Notes: a model not told the origin generated them from the sequence alone. Shown: positions 18,695 to 31,049, counted from the first letter of the stretch. The stretch: DNA of 47,381 nucleotides from an uncultured Bacteroidota bacterium (GCA_902586905.1 CACIJH010000010.1:1-47381); one strand, 5' to 3'. Numbers and translations: made by a program.

Positions 18695-19627
18695 TTAAAG
18701 AATTCCTGAAAGGGCATCATTCATTGTTCGAACGGCTGATGCACTTTTTTCAAATGCAGCTGATTCCTTGTCATTCAAGTGAACATCAACGATTTTTTCC
18801 CATCCATTTCTACCAATGATTGTTGGCACACCAATACATATATCCGACTGACCATACTCTCCATCGAGCATTACAGAACAGGGAATAATTCTTTTTTGAT
18901 CATGTAATATGCTATTGACAAGATATGCGACTGAAGCACCAGGAGCATACCATGCTGAAGTGCCAAGTAGCTTTGTGAGTGTTGCACCTCCCACCATCGT
19001 TGCAGCAGCTACTTCTTCTAGCTTTTCCGCGCTTAGAATGGTAGAAATTGGTATTCCATTGTAGGTGGCAAGGCGAGTTAGAGGTATCATGGTTGTGTCC
19101 CCATGACCGCCGATTACCATTCCATGAATATCATTTGCTGGCTTTTCAAGCGCCAAAGACAGAAAGGTTTTAAAACGACTGCTGTCCAAGGCTCCACCCA
19201 TACCAATCACCCTCTGCTTTGGCAAGGCTGTAGCTTTCAGTGTGAGATAGGTCATCGTGTCCATAGGGTTCGATACAACCACGATAACTGTCTCAGGTGA
19301 ATGCGCTAACACGTAATCGGCAACACTTTTTACGATCCCTGCATTAATTCCAATGAGTTCTTCTCTGGTCATACCAGGCTTGCGAGGAACGCCAGATGTG
19401 ATCACAACAACATCGCTGTTTGCTGTTTTTTTATAATCTGACGTGGTGCCAACGATTTTGGTATTAAATCCAAGAGTGGTGGCCGTTTGCATCATGTCGA
19501 GGGCTTTACCTTCGGCAAATCCTTCTTTAATATCGAGCAAAACGACTTCGCTCGCCATTCCTTGATAAGCAATGGCATCAGCACAAGTGGCGCCGACATT
19601 ACCCGCGCCAACGATTGTTACTTTCAT
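18695..19627 (-). CDS. mdh: Malate dehydrogenase, NAD-dependent
   Basis: This 310-aa enzyme interconverts malate and oxaloacetate in the TCA cycle. The NAD-binding GAGNVG is at residues 7-12, and the acidic end of the next strand is D32, which favours NAD. The substrate loop PRKPGMTRE carries R82 and R88. The catalytic dyad is D148 and H175 (GGHGDTT), with R151. The basic residue at 82 (PRKPGM rather than a Gln) points to malate rather than lactate. It lies 37 bp downstream of gyrB on the same strand. Confidence 0.95.
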   Translation of the reverse strand: MKVTIVGAGNVGATCADAIAYQGMASEVVLLDIKEGFAEGKALDMMQTATTLGFNTKIVGTTSDYKKTANSDVVVITSGVPRKPGMTREELIGINAGIVKSVADYVLAHSPETVIVVVSNPMDTMTYLTLKATALPKQRVIGMGGALDSSRFKTFLSLALEKPANDIHGMVIGGHGDTTMIPLTRLATYNGIPISTILSAEKLEEVAAATMVGGATLTKLLGTSAWYAPGASVAYLVNSILHDQKRIIPCSVMLDGEYGQSDICIGVPTIIGRNGWEKIVDVHLNDKESAAFEKSASAVRTMNDALSGIL

Positions 19628-19664
19628 GTCTGTTGATTTGTATTGGTTAATTTTTTTTTATTTG

Positions 19665-21617
<1,953 letters not shown>

Positions 21618-21637
21618 TTAACTAAATCACATTCTAT

Positions 21638-21645
21638 CAAAGATA
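21638..21645 (-). promoter_or_regulatory. Bacteroidota -7 box for gyrB
   Basis: The minus strand reads TATCTTTG, 38 bp before the gyrB start. Confidence 0.6.
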
Positions 21646-21726
21646 CTTTTTGTTGATTGAAATAAACCTAATGTAAAGGCCCTAAAATCATCAAGTTATT
21701 AACAATAATGTGTGTAAAAAAGGATG

Positions 21727-23388
21727 CTAATAGGCATCATTATGCACTGCTCCTATTGCACGTCCTGAGGGTTCATTCATATTTTGAAATGAAGCATCCC
21801 ATGCAAGGGCTGTTGGCGTACTGCAAGCCACAGATGGCACAGATGGCACTGTGAGTGCTGCAGTGTCTGAAGGAAAATGCTCTTCAAAAATTGAACGATA
21901 GTAATACTCCTCTTTTGTTCTGGGCGGTTGTGTTGGAAATCGATGCTGAACAACTTCCATATCAGTATCGCTAACTGCCTTTTCTACGACTTCTTTTAGG
22001 CTATCAATCCAGTTGTAACCTACACCATCACTAAACTGCTCTTTTTGACGCCATGCAACGCTTTCTGGTAGATATTGCTCAAATGCTTTTCGAAGCACCC
22101 ACTTCTCCATACGATCAGGAGTGATCATCTTGTCCTTTGGATTGATTCGCATCGCTACATCCATAAATTCTTTATCGAGGAATGGAACACGACCTTCAAT
22201 TCCCCAAGCTGCTAGTGATTTATTGGCGCGTAAACAATCGTATTGATACAACTTATCGAGTTTACGAACTGTTTCGTCGTGGAATTCTTTTGCGTCAGGA
22301 GCTTTGTGGAAATACAAATAGCCACCAAAGACTTCATCGGCACCCTCACCAGAAAGAACCATTTTAATACCCATAGACTTGATCACACGTGCCAACAAGT
22401 ACATCGGTGTTGATGCACGAACTGTTGTGATATCATAGGTCTCGAGGTGATAAATTACATCGCGAATTGCATCAAGCCCTTCTTGGACTGTAAATGTAAC
22501 TTCATGATGAACAGTATTAATGTGTTTGGCTACTTTTTGCGCAGCTGCTAAATCAGGCGAACCCTCTAGCCCAACAGAAAATGAATGTAATTGAGGCCAC
22601 CAAGCATCTTTTGTATCATCCGACTCCACTCGTTTTTTTGCAAACTTTTTTGCAAGAGCAGAGGTAATTGATGAGTCCAAACCACCTGAGAGAAGAACTC
22701 CATAAGGAACATCACTCATCAGTTGTCTATGAACTGCGTCCTCGAGTGCTTTTTGTAATTCGTCAATATCCGTTTTGTTGTTTTCCACTACTTTATAATC
22801 ACGCCAGTCGCGATCATACCACTTTGTTAGTTCACCTTTTGTGCTATCATAATAATGTCCTGGAGGAAAGACTTCGATTTTTGTGCAATAACCCTCTAAG
22901 GATTTGAGCTCTGAGGCAAAGTAAATTGTGCCATTGGCATCCCAACCCATATAAAGAGGGATAATACCCATGTGGTCGCGCGCCGCAAAAAAAGTATTCT
23001 GCTCTGCATCAAAAAGAACAAAAGCAAAAATACCATTGAGTTCATCTATAAAATCGACTCCTTTCTCTTGAAAAAGAGCAAGGATAACTTCACAATCAGA
23101 ACCTGTTTGATAAGAGTAATTTGGTGTCTGCTTGCGCAACTCTCTGTGGTTGTAGATTTCACCATTGGCTGCTAAAACAAGCTGCTTGTTCTTGCTATAT
23201 AATGGCTGTTTTCCAGAGGCAGGATCAACGATGGCTAAGCGTTCGTGAGCCAATATTGCATTTTTGGTTACATGAATACCACTCCAGTCAGGTCCGCGAT
23301 GGCGAATCTGCTTAGACATGGACAATAGTTGGGGACGCAGCTCCTGTATTTCAATTTTATCGTTGTACGCACAAACTATACCACACAT
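21727..23388 (-). CDS. asnB: Asparagine synthetase B, glutamine-hydrolysing
   Basis: AsnB makes asparagine from aspartate, ATP and glutamine. The start at 23388 puts Cys directly after Met (MCGIVCAYND), as needed for the class II glutaminase nucleophile; the longer frame would start upstream of the promoter. The N-terminal amidotransferase domain covers about residues 2-195. The synthetase domain has the PP-loop SGGLDSS near residue 233 and GEGADEVFGGY. The total is 553 aa. It is divergent from ftsE, with 179 bp between them. Confidence 0.95.
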   Translation of the reverse strand: MCGIVCAYNDKIEIQELRPQLLSMSKQIRHRGPDWSGIHVTKNAILAHERLAIVDPASGKQPLYSKNKQLVLAANGEIYNHRELRKQTPNYSYQTGSDCEVILALFQEKGVDFIDELNGIFAFVLFDAEQNTFFAARDHMGIIPLYMGWDANGTIYFASELKSLEGYCTKIEVFPPGHYYDSTKGELTKWYDRDWRDYKVVENNKTDIDELQKALEDAVHRQLMSDVPYGVLLSGGLDSSITSALAKKFAKKRVESDDTKDAWWPQLHSFSVGLEGSPDLAAAQKVAKHINTVHHEVTFTVQEGLDAIRDVIYHLETYDITTVRASTPMYLLARVIKSMGIKMVLSGEGADEVFGGYLYFHKAPDAKEFHDETVRKLDKLYQYDCLRANKSLAAWGIEGRVPFLDKEFMDVAMRINPKDKMITPDRMEKWVLRKAFEQYLPESVAWRQKEQFSDGVGYNWIDSLKEVVEKAVSDTDMEVVQHRFPTQPPRTKEEYYYRSIFEEHFPSDTAALTVPSVPSVACSTPTALAWDASFQNMNEPSGRAIGAVHNDAY

Positions 23389-23402
23389 ATCAAATTTTTT
23401 GA

Positions 23403-23410
23403 CAAAGATA
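23403..23410 (-). promoter_or_regulatory. Bacteroidota -7 box for asnB
   Basis: The minus strand reads TATCTTTG, 14 bp before the MCGIV start codon. It lies inside the longer reading frame that begins at 23436, which supports the shorter start. Confidence 0.6.
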
Positions 23411-23567
23411 TGTTTTGTGTGTATAATTAAAAGCATTTATTGCATTTTGCATTTAGATTTTAACCAAAACACTATTTTTTGTACAAAATTTACATTTTCC
23501 AAATAAAAAATAAGTTCAAAAGTTTAAGATTGTTTGTTTTATAGTTTTTAATTTAGGGGGCTAAATC

Positions 23568-24248
23568 ATGAGTGAACACATTATTTCATTTGAGAATGTC
23601 ACAATTTCACAGGGAAAAAAAATTGTGCTTCATGACGTCTCATTTACACTTGATCAAGGTACGTTTGTGTACCTTATTGGGAGAACAGGTACTGGTAAAA
23701 GTAGTCTTCTCAAAACGCTATATGGAGACATCAAACTCAAAGAAGGCGCTGGAACAGTTGTGGATTGTGACTTAAGGAAGTTGAGAGATCGTCGTATTCC
23801 TGATTTGCGTCGTCAGATTGGGATTGTTTTTCAAGACTTTCAACTTCTTTCTGATCGGAGTGTAGAGCGAAATCTAGACTTTGTTTTGCGAGCCACTGGC
23901 TGGAAATCTGCAAACAAGCGATCGGATCGCATTGTTGAGGTACTCGAAGCTGTTGGGTTGGCTGACAAATTAAAATTTCTTCCTCATCAGTTGTCGGGTG
24001 GCGAGCAACAACGAATTGCCATCGCACGTGCCTTGCTCAACGAACCAAAACTCATCTTAGCTGATGAGCCAACTGGAAATTTAGATCCCATTACAAGTGA
24101 AGAAGTGATGGAACTTCTACATGAAATCAATGGAAATGGGACCAGTATTTTGATGGCGACACATGACTTTGAATTGATTTCCAAATTCCCCAAAAGAACC
24201 TTGATGTGTGAAGACCAGAAGGTGGTTGAAGTAAAATCAAAATCCTAA
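23568..24248 (+). CDS. ftsE: Cell division ATPase FtsE
   Basis: FtsE is the ATPase of the FtsEX complex, which links the divisome to peptidoglycan hydrolases. The 226-aa protein has Walker A GRTGTGKS at 38-45, a Q-loop (FQDFQLL) at about 88, the signature LSGGEQQ at 142-148, and Walker B LILADEP at 162-168, followed by GNLD. FtsX is not adjacent, as is usual in Flavobacteriia. A glycosyltransferase gene starts 3 bp after its stop, so it may lead the transcript of the surface-glycan genes. Confidence 0.9.
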   Translation: MSEHIISFENVTISQGKKIVLHDVSFTLDQGTFVYLIGRTGTGKSSLLKTLYGDIKLKEGAGTVVDCDLRKLRDRRIPDLRRQIGIVFQDFQLLSDRSVERNLDFVLRATGWKSANKRSDRIVEVLEAVGLADKLKFLPHQLSGGEQQRIAIARALLNEPKLILADEPTGNLDPITSEEVMELLHEINGNGTSILMATHDFELISKFPKRTLMCEDQKVVEVKSKS

Positions 24249-24251
24249 GTT

Positions 24252-25127
24252 TTGTTATCCATCTGCATTCCTGTCTATAACACTGATTGTTCGGCACTTC
24301 TAGATCTTTTGGCAAAACAGATTGCGCAACTCGAAGAAACTTTAGAGGTGTTAATCTGTGACGATTTTTCTACAAATTACACACAGGAAAACAAAGCATC
24401 TTGTCAAAATAATGGATTTACTTTTTTAAGAAATAAAAAGAATTTGGGTCGTATTGAAACTCGAAAAAAATTGATTTCAAAAACAATTCACAAGTGGACT
24501 CTTTTTCTTGATGCGGACGTTATTCCTAAAAGAGATGATTTCGCCAAACAATATGTAGAATTTATCAAAGCTGATAAAAACCCATTGGCAATAGGCGGTT
24601 GTTCCTATCCTGACGAAATAAAACCATTTAACCTTCGTTTGAGGTATGGGAGGAATCGCGAAGAAATGAGTGCAGAAAAAAGACAGCTCAAACCTTACAA
24701 CTCAGTTTTATTTGGAAATATTTTGATGAAAAAGAGGTTGTTTGAAGAGGTTTTTGAAGCATTTAATTACAGTGAGTATGGAGAAGATGTCCACTTAAGC
24801 TCCTATCTTAAATCCTCAAAAATAGATGCGCTTCATTTGCCAAATGAGGTCTATCACTTGGGTATTGAAAACAACAGAGAATTTTTAAAAAAAATCAAAA
24901 AGTCGGGGCAGATGCATGCCCGACTTGACTCCAATTCTACATTGGATCTATCCCATATCAAACTTGTGAAAACGGGATCTTTTTTGAAAAAGTATATGTT
25001 ACACAATCTGGTGAAATACGCATTGGCCATCACAAGTCCATTTCTAAAAACTGTACTCATTACATTTGGTGGACCTTTACTTTTTGTTGATTTGATGAGG
25101 CTGTACTATTTTTTAAAAACAAAATAA
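24252..25127 (+). CDS. Family 2 glycosyltransferase
   Basis: This 291-aa GT-A protein starts from TTG (MLSICIPVYNTDCSALLD). It has the GT2 features ICDDFST and the metal-binding LDADVIP, where the DxD aspartates hold the sugar nucleotide. A hydrophobic segment near the C-terminus (about residues 265-285) may hold it at the membrane. The start codon lies 3 bp after ftsE. It is the first of three consecutive GT2 genes, so they probably build one surface glycan. Donor and acceptor cannot be read from the sequence. Confidence 0.85.
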   Translation: MLSICIPVYNTDCSALLDLLAKQIAQLEETLEVLICDDFSTNYTQENKASCQNNGFTFLRNKKNLGRIETRKKLISKTIHKWTLFLDADVIPKRDDFAKQYVEFIKADKNPLAIGGCSYPDEIKPFNLRLRYGRNREEMSAEKRQLKPYNSVLFGNILMKKRLFEEVFEAFNYSEYGEDVHLSSYLKSSKIDALHLPNEVYHLGIENNREFLKKIKKSGQMHARLDSNSTLDLSHIKLVKTGSFLKKYMLHNLVKYALAITSPFLKTVLITFGGPLLFVDLMRLYYFLKTK

Positions 25128-26060
25128 ATGGACATACAGTTTTCAGTCGTAATACCTCTTTATAACAAGGAAAAATATGTTGCACAAACCCTAAAAAGTG
25201 TTGTTGGGCAAACATATCAAAACTTTGAAATTATTGTTGTAAACGACTGCTCAACTGATAATAGTTTGGGTGTTGTTCAGACAATTGATGATAGCCGAAT
25301 TAAGACGATTGAGCATAGTAAAAACAAAGGGCTTTCTGCTTCTAGAAATACTGGAATCAAAGCAGCAGCGCATTCCTTTATTGCTTTCTTAGATGCTGAC
25401 GACCATTGGGATTCTAGCTTTTTGGAAACGATAAGTAACCTGATTAAAAAATACCCAAAGGAGTCTGTTTTTGCAACGCATTACAGAGAAAATTACAGAG
25501 GGAAAATAATTCTTCCCAAATCAAAACTTCCGACTAGGACAAAAGGAAAGTCATTGGTAATCAATGATTTTTTTAAAGTAAATTTGGGACGTTTGATCCT
25601 AACCCAAAGTTGCATTGTTGTTCATAAAACTGTCTTTGAACAAATTGGATATTATGATGAAAATGTAACTTTTGCAGAGGATATTGATTTTTTTGTTCGC
25701 TGTTTTCACACTTATGATTTAGCCTACTTTAATGATGTTTGTCATACTCAAAATGTAGCGCTAATTGGGAGTTTAACTGAAACATCTACCAAAAACAAAA
25801 CTTATCCTGCGCTAGAGAAATATCAAATTGAAGATGATTCTCAGCTAAAGTTTGTGCACTTCTATCTGTATTGTTTTTGTCAAAAAATTAAATCTGAAAA
25901 AAGGTTTGAAGACATGAAAACTGTGCGCAAAGAAATAAACCCAAGATTTTTAAATTTCACTCAACGATTACTATTGTTATCCCCTTTATTTATCTACAGA
26001 CCAATTCTTATTTTTAAAAGATTTGCAAAATCACTTGGATTTGAACTAAGCACCTATTGA
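25128..26060 (+). CDS. Family 2 glycosyltransferase
   Basis: This 310-aa GT2 protein begins MDIQFSVVIPLYNKEKYVAQTL, with the nucleotide-binding VVNDCSTDNS, the acceptor-side NKGLSASRNTGI and the metal-site LDADDHWD. Its ATG directly follows the stop of the preceding glycosyltransferase with no gap, so they are translationally linked. The C-terminal 100 residues are less conserved and end in a short basic, hydrophobic tail. Confidence 0.87.
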   Translation: MDIQFSVVIPLYNKEKYVAQTLKSVVGQTYQNFEIIVVNDCSTDNSLGVVQTIDDSRIKTIEHSKNKGLSASRNTGIKAAAHSFIAFLDADDHWDSSFLETISNLIKKYPKESVFATHYRENYRGKIILPKSKLPTRTKGKSLVINDFFKVNLGRLILTQSCIVVHKTVFEQIGYYDENVTFAEDIDFFVRCFHTYDLAYFNDVCHTQNVALIGSLTETSTKNKTYPALEKYQIEDDSQLKFVHFYLYCFCQKIKSEKRFEDMKTVRKEINPRFLNFTQRLLLLSPLFIYRPILIFKRFAKSLGFELSTY

Positions 26061-26061
26061 A

Positions 26062-26970
26062 ATGATAAAACTATCAGTTCACATAATGACTTATAACTGT
26101 GCAAAGTACATTGAGCAATCACTTACATCCGTTCTTCAACAAAAAACGACATTCCCATTCGAGATTATTGTTTCTGACGATGTCTCTTCAGATAGCACTT
26201 ATAAAATTATTTCATCTTTTGCCAAAAATTATGATGTTATCAAACCATACAGAAACAGGCAGAATTTGGGGGTTTTAAAAAACTTTAAAAAAACACTTGA
26301 TTATTGTCAAGGAGAGTATGTTTTTGACCTGGCTGGTGATGATTGGTTGTCAGACCCTTATGCACTTCAATCTTTGGTCGATGAACTGGATCAAAACCCA
26401 AGCTATAGTTTTGTCGACAGTGGGTTTGATGTTTTCCATGATCGAACTGGCAAAATCACGTCATTTTTTAATAAAAAAATAGTAACAGGCACAAAAGACA
26501 ATTACAAAGAATTTCAGAAGATTTATGGCAATTATTTGATGGGATGTTGCTTCAGAAAAAAGATGCTTATAAGTCTCGTTGACTTTGATAGATATATCGA
26601 ATCTGGGATAGATTATGAGGATTATCCAATCTTAACTGACCTTGTTCTCAATTCAGATTTTGGGTTTATTCCAAAAGTGTTGAGTGTTTACAGAAAACAT
26701 CGTTTATCTCATTCAAATAACACTGAATCTTTTCTAAAAACAAAATTGTTTTTTGCTGATAAATATGGCTTTTCAAAACAAGAAATTCAAAAAATCTATA
26801 ACGCCCACCACAATCATCAATTACACAACGCAGGGCTGATTGGTGACAAAAAATTAGGTCGCAAGCACTACAAGCCATTTCGCCAACCAATACTACGCAA
26901 TCTTGTGTATTTCTTATCGAGCCAAAGTTATCTGGCACGAAAGTTCTTTAATCTTTTTCGAAAAATTTGA
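26062..26970 (+). CDS. Family 2 glycosyltransferase
   Basis: This 302-aa GT2 protein begins MIKLSVHIMTYNCAKYIEQSL, with the motifs VSDDVSSDST and LAGDDWLSD. The DDWxSD form is typical of galactosyl- and N-acetylhexosaminyl-transferases of surface polysaccharide loci. It starts 1 bp after the previous gene. Its 3' end overlaps the 3' end of the convergent flippase gene by 23 bp. Confidence 0.86.
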   Translation: MIKLSVHIMTYNCAKYIEQSLTSVLQQKTTFPFEIIVSDDVSSDSTYKIISSFAKNYDVIKPYRNRQNLGVLKNFKKTLDYCQGEYVFDLAGDDWLSDPYALQSLVDELDQNPSYSFVDSGFDVFHDRTGKITSFFNKKIVTGTKDNYKEFQKIYGNYLMGCCFRKKMLISLVDFDRYIESGIDYEDYPILTDLVLNSDFGFIPKVLSVYRKHRLSHSNNTESFLKTKLFFADKYGFSKQEIQKIYNAHHNHQLHNAGLIGDKKLGRKHYKPFRQPILRNLVYFLSSQSYLARKFFNLFRKI

Positions 26971-28219
26971 ATCGGTTTCCAAAGTAAATGATCGACCACA
27001 ACAAATAGATAAAGTAGGTTCCTGCAAAAGCAATTGACGCACCAACAACCCCATATTTATCGATAAGAAACATACTCAATCCCAAAAACAAAAGCCCTGA
27101 TATCAATTCAGATATCACAAAAACTGTTGTTAATTTTTTGGCAATCATAATGAACGAAACAGAAAAGGAAAGTAGTTTTAAGAAAGTGCCCAGCAACTCC
27201 CATTTCAAAAGGAAAATCGTTTCTAAAAAACTCGAAGAGTACAGCAAAGGAATAATATAACTCCCTAACAATAAGATAATGATCAAAGCTGGCATTGCGA
27301 CAATAGCAAGAAATTTGACCCCCCAAAGCACAACCTTAAACAAGCCTTTTCCAGTATTGGCCTCAACAAGCTTAGGTAAATAATACAGGGATATTGATGA
27401 AATCGCCAAACTACTGATAAATAGAGACAGTCTGCTATACCCCTCCCAATAGGAAGCGAGCTGAATACCTACATGATCGACGAGCAAGCTCCGAATGACA
27501 ATTAATACAGATGGGAAAACCATGGCCGCAACAGCTGACATCATTGTAAAAGACAAGATGGGTTTAAAAATTTGGAATCGAAAAGGTGTGCCAAATAGCA
27601 CCCGACCAAAAGACAATGAGCTGCGAAAATGAAAAAGGTAGGTAAGCAGCAAACTCACACTTGGAATAAATACACTTACCATAAGTCCCAAAGTGTTGAA
27701 ATAGTATATCAGTGGAATCGAAAGACCTAGTGTAAAGAGAGAAGAAATCAAAGTTGAGCGAACGATGATTTTATACGATTTTAATCCATGAAAAAAAGAT
27801 TGCATCAAGGTATGTAATACAAAACAGAGCAAACTCAGGACGAGTCCACAGGCCAACCAAGGATGAAGATTGCTCTTATTTTCGCCCAATTGTAAGAGTG
27901 CATATAGCTGGTAAGAAAAGACGAAATAAAGAGCCATAGAAATGAGAAACCCAATAAGCATCAGCGATAAAGATGCTTGCAGGATGAATGTCGTACGATC
28001 TTTATACTCTCCTGTGATGTACTTTACAGCACCCTCATAAATACCCGCTCCACTGATTTGCTGAAGAATCGACAGCACGCTTTTTAGGTTTCCAACAAAA
28101 AGTAAGGCTGATGAGCCTAAGGTGATCACGACAACTTTATTGATAACTAGTGTAGAAATCGCTTTCACAAGCTGCGCAACACCATTGAGAACTGTGTATA
28201 ATGATCCTTTTGAAATCAT
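26948..28219 (-). CDS. Wzx-like O-antigen/polysaccharide flippase
   Basis: This protein of about 423 aa has 10-12 hydrophobic segments and no cofactor motif. The beginning (ISKGSLYTVLNGVAQLVKAISTLVINKVV ... GSSALLFVGNLKSVLSILQQISGAGI) resembles WzxE/O-antigen translocases of the MOP superfamily, which flip undecaprenyl-linked glycans across the inner membrane. I chose ATG at 28219; a GTG one codon earlier is equally possible. The upstream gene's stop overlaps the start (GTGATGA), so the two are coupled. It converges on three glycosyltransferases, which supports a shared role in glycan assembly. Confidence 0.83.
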   Translation of the reverse strand: MISKGSLYTVLNGVAQLVKAISTLVINKVVVITLGSSALLFVGNLKSVLSILQQISGAGIYEGAVKYITGEYKDRTTFILQASLSLMLIGFLISMALYFVFSYQLYALLQLGENKSNLHPWLACGLVLSLLCFVLHTLMQSFFHGLKSYKIIVRSTLISSLFTLGLSIPLIYYFNTLGLMVSVFIPSVSLLLTYLFHFRSSLSFGRVLFGTPFRFQIFKPILSFTMMSAVAAMVFPSVLIVIRSLLVDHVGIQLASYWEGYSRLSLFISSLAISSISLYYLPKLVEANTGKGLFKVVLWGVKFLAIVAMPALIIILLLGSYIIPLLYSSSFLETIFLLKWELLGTFLKLLSFSVSFIMIAKKLTTVFVISELISGLLFLGLSMFLIDKYGVVGASIAFAGTYFIYLLWSIIYFGNRFKFFEKD

Positions 28220-29193
28220 CACTCAACTAGTTGCTCGATAAGGACATAATTTGATGTCTGAACATCATAAAAATCATGAGTCATTGTGCTGCCACCAAAA
28301 CTTTCTTTCCAGTAACTCAGTGTGTGGTTAAGCGCACGACCATTATTTTCGTTGGAGTGCCCAAAGCTAAAGTATTCAAAGCCAGTACTTTCTTTCGCTA
28401 TGATTGTTGAAAATAAAGAAGATAAAGCATCCGTCGATTTTCCATAAGGCGTTGCAGAAATGTATTGTGCCAAGGAAGTTTTATTGGCATTAAACAGAGT
28501 CGTTCCGCCTATAATTTTATCTCCTTCATAGATATCATATTGCTTAATATTTTCAGGAAAAGAGTCCCTTAAAAATTGAATTTCTTGCAATGAATGCACA
28601 GGAGTACCTCCATGACTGATCTGCAGATTGGGAATTAACACCTCATTCCAAAAAGGTTTCATATTGTCAGTCTCATGAATTTGAAAGTTAAGTGCGTTGG
28701 CAGACTTGATTTTTCGCTTTCGATTTTCGTTGGGTGCAAATGATGATGGTCGTAAACAAATTGCAGCATCTCTTCGATATAGCTCAGCCTTACAAACAAA
28801 TAAAGCATATTCGATTTCATCTGAGGGCTGCAGATGATAAAGGCTTGGTGTTTGCTTGATGAGTAGATTTGAAAATCCTTTTTGGTTGTAATATTTTAAT
28901 ATTTCACCAAATACAGTCAAAACATCTTTAAGTTTAATTTGTTTGGGTAATATCAATCCCCCATAACTCAATCCTTGATGAGAATAAATAGTATTTTCTT
29001 TATTGTTGGCAGGAAAAACAGCGATGAGTTTTGTCTTCTTATAAACGAGCAGAGAGGAATCTTCAAAACGATCTTGATGGTAGCTGATGAACTTACGAGT
29101 GAGCATGAAAGTTCCGTTCTTGGATGTGCCAACAAAATCATCCCATACTTGGCTCAGGGAATCATCATATCGCTCAATCTTAAATTCTTTCAT
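28219..29193 (-). CDS. FemAB/GNAT-like acyltransferase
   Basis: This 324-aa protein has the layout of FemAB-like or acetyltransferase-6 proteins common in Bacteroidota polysaccharide loci: GTFMLTRKFISYHQDRF, LIAVFPANNKENTIYSHQGLSYGG and, near the end, the second GNAT-like fold DKIIGGTTLF. Such proteins transfer an acyl or amino-acyl group, often to a sugar or a peptide. The substrate is not determined. It is coupled to the flippase gene by overlap. A TAAATTTG box lies 17 bp before its start. Confidence 0.7.
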   Translation of the reverse strand: MKEFKIERYDDSLSQVWDDFVGTSKNGTFMLTRKFISYHQDRFEDSSLLVYKKTKLIAVFPANNKENTIYSHQGLSYGGLILPKQIKLKDVLTVFGEILKYYNQKGFSNLLIKQTPSLYHLQPSDEIEYALFVCKAELYRRDAAICLRPSSFAPNENRKRKIKSANALNFQIHETDNMKPFWNEVLIPNLQISHGGTPVHSLQEIQFLRDSFPENIKQYDIYEGDKIIGGTTLFNANKTSLAQYISATPYGKSTDALSSLFSTIIAKESTGFEYFSFGHSNENNGRALNHTLSYWKESFGGSTMTHDFYDVQTSNYVLIEQLVE

Positions 29194-29209
29194 TCTATGA
29201 TTGAAAACG

Positions 29210-29217
29210 CAAATTTA
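29210..29217 (-). promoter_or_regulatory. Bacteroidota -7 box for the acyltransferase-flippase pair
   Basis: The minus strand reads TAAATTTG, 17 bp before the start at 29193. It overlaps the end region of typA, leaving only a 33-bp gap between the genes. Confidence 0.5.
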
Positions 29218-29226
29218 CGCAATAAA

Positions 29227-31032
29227 TTACCCGAGTTGTTTTTCTTGTCGTTTGCGCTCGTTTTCGTCTAGATAGATTTTTCGCAGTCGCTGGGAATTTG
29301 GTGTGACTTCTACATATTCATCTTTTTGAATATACTCTAGTGCTTCTTCCAAGCTAAATCGAATAGGTGGTGCCAGCTTGACTTTATCATCCGAACCAGC
29401 TGCACGAACATTTGAGAGTTTTTTGGTCTTGGTTACATTGACAACCAAATCATCAGCACGTGAATTCTCACCAATCACTTGCCCAGTGTAAATATCCTCT
29501 CCAGGATGAATAAAAAACTTACCTCGATCCTGTAGTTTGTCTAAAGAGTAAGGAATAGCAGTACCCTTTTCCATAGATATTAAAGAGCCATTGATACGAC
29601 CTTGAATATCCCCTTTATAAGGTTCAAATGCGATAAAACGATGATTCATAATTGCCTCTCCTGCTGTTGCAGTCAGCAACTGATTTCGCAAGCCAATGAT
29701 CCCTCTCGAGGGTATTTTGAACGAACAAAGCATTCTCCCTCCTTTTGGCTCCATCGCTACGATCTCTCCCTTTCGGGTTGTAACCATTTCAACAGCTTTT
29801 CCTGAAACATCTTCAGGTAAATCGATCTTGAGTTCCTCAATTGGCTCACACTTTTTTCCATCAATCTCTTTGATAATCACCTGAGGTTGTCCGATTTGAA
29901 GTTCATATCCCTCTCTTCGCATGGTTTCAATCAGAACAGATAAATGCAAAACTCCTCGCCCATACACAATAAACTTATCAGCAGTGTCTGTTTCTTCTAA
30001 TCTCATGGCAAGGTTTCGCTCTAGCTCTTTCTCCAATCTGTCTTTGATGTGGCGAGAGGTTACAAATTTGCCTTCTTTCCCAAAAAATGGTGAGTCGTTT
30101 ATGGTGAATAACATACTCATGGTAGGCTCATCGATAGATATCGTAGGCAAACCCTCTGGATTTTCGGCATCTGCAATCGTATCGCCAATTTCAAAATCAT
30201 CTAGACCAACAATAGCACATAAATCTCCAGCAGTTACCTCCTCGACCTTTTTCCTGCCCAAACCATCAAAGACAAGCAACTCTTTGATTTTGGACTTCAC
30301 AACAGACCCATCTCTTTTTACCAATGAGACTGTATTAGATGCTTTTAGCACGCCGCGATGCAAACGTCCAATGGCGATTCTTCCTGTAAAAGATGAATAA
30401 TCCATAGATGTGATAAGCATTTGCGTCGTTCCTTCTTCAACTTTGGGAGAGGGAATGTGTGTGATAACAGCATCGAGCAATGGCTCAACCGAATCTGTTT
30501 TGACTTGATAATCGTCAGACATCCAATTGTGTTTTGCAGAGCCATACAGCACTGGGAAGTCAAGCTGCCACTCTTCTGCGCCCAAATCAAACATCAGATC
30601 AAAAACAGCCTCGTAAACTTCTTCTGGCGTACAGTTTTCTTTGTCGACTTTATTGATGACAACGATAGGCTTAAGTTTTAAATTAATGGCTTTTTGCAAC
30701 ACAAAGCGCGTTTGTGGCATTGGCCCTTCAAAGGCATCAACAAGCAATAAAACACCATCTGCCATATTGAGAACACGCTCAACCTCACCTCCAAAATCAG
30801 CGTGACCAGGGGTATCGATGATGTTTATTTTTTTCCCTTTGAAAGGGACAGAAACGTTTTTAGATAAAATTGTAATACCACGTTCGCGCTCCAGGTCATT
30901 GTTGTCGAGGATCAAGTCCCCTTTCGATTCGTTTTCACGAAAAAGTTGGCAGTGATGAAGAATTTTGTCAACCAAAGTTGTTTTCCCATGATCTACGTGC
31001 GCGATAATCGCAATATTTCGGATATTTTCCAT
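29227..31032 (-). CDS. typA: Ribosome-associated GTPase TypA/BipA
   Basis: This 601-aa translational GTPase is related to EF-G and assists ribosome assembly and stress adaptation. The start at 31032 gives [20 protein letters not shown], the family N-terminus. The G motifs are AHVDHGKT at 11-18, DTPGHADF and NKVD. The later domains contain the family's [18 protein letters not shown] and [15 protein letters not shown]. The upstream extension to 31089 would cross the promoter. It is divergent from kdsA, with 85 bp between the start codons. Confidence 0.96.
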   Translation of the reverse strand: MENIRNIAIIAHVDHGKTTLVDKILHHCQLFRENESKGDLILDNNDLERERGITILSKNVSVPFKGKKINIIDTPGHADFGGEVERVLNMADGVLLLVDAFEGPMPQTRFVLQKAINLKLKPIVVINKVDKENCTPEEVYEAVFDLMFDLGAEEWQLDFPVLYGSAKHNWMSDDYQVKTDSVEPLLDAVITHIPSPKVEEGTTQMLITSMDYSSFTGRIAIGRLHRGVLKASNTVSLVKRDGSVVKSKIKELLVFDGLGRKKVEEVTAGDLCAIVGLDDFEIGDTIADAENPEGLPTISIDEPTMSMLFTINDSPFFGKEGKFVTSRHIKDRLEKELERNLAMRLEETDTADKFIVYGRGVLHLSVLIETMRREGYELQIGQPQVIIKEIDGKKCEPIEELKIDLPEDVSGKAVEMVTTRKGEIVAMEPKGGRMLCSFKIPSRGIIGLRNQLLTATAGEAIMNHRFIAFEPYKGDIQGRINGSLISMEKGTAIPYSLDKLQDRGKFFIHPGEDIYTGQVIGENSRADDLVVNVTKTKKLSNVRAAGSDDKVKLAPPIRFSLEEALEYIQKDEYVEVTPNSQRLRKIYLDENERKRQEKQLG

Positions 31033-31049
31033 TTCCAATTTTATGGGCG

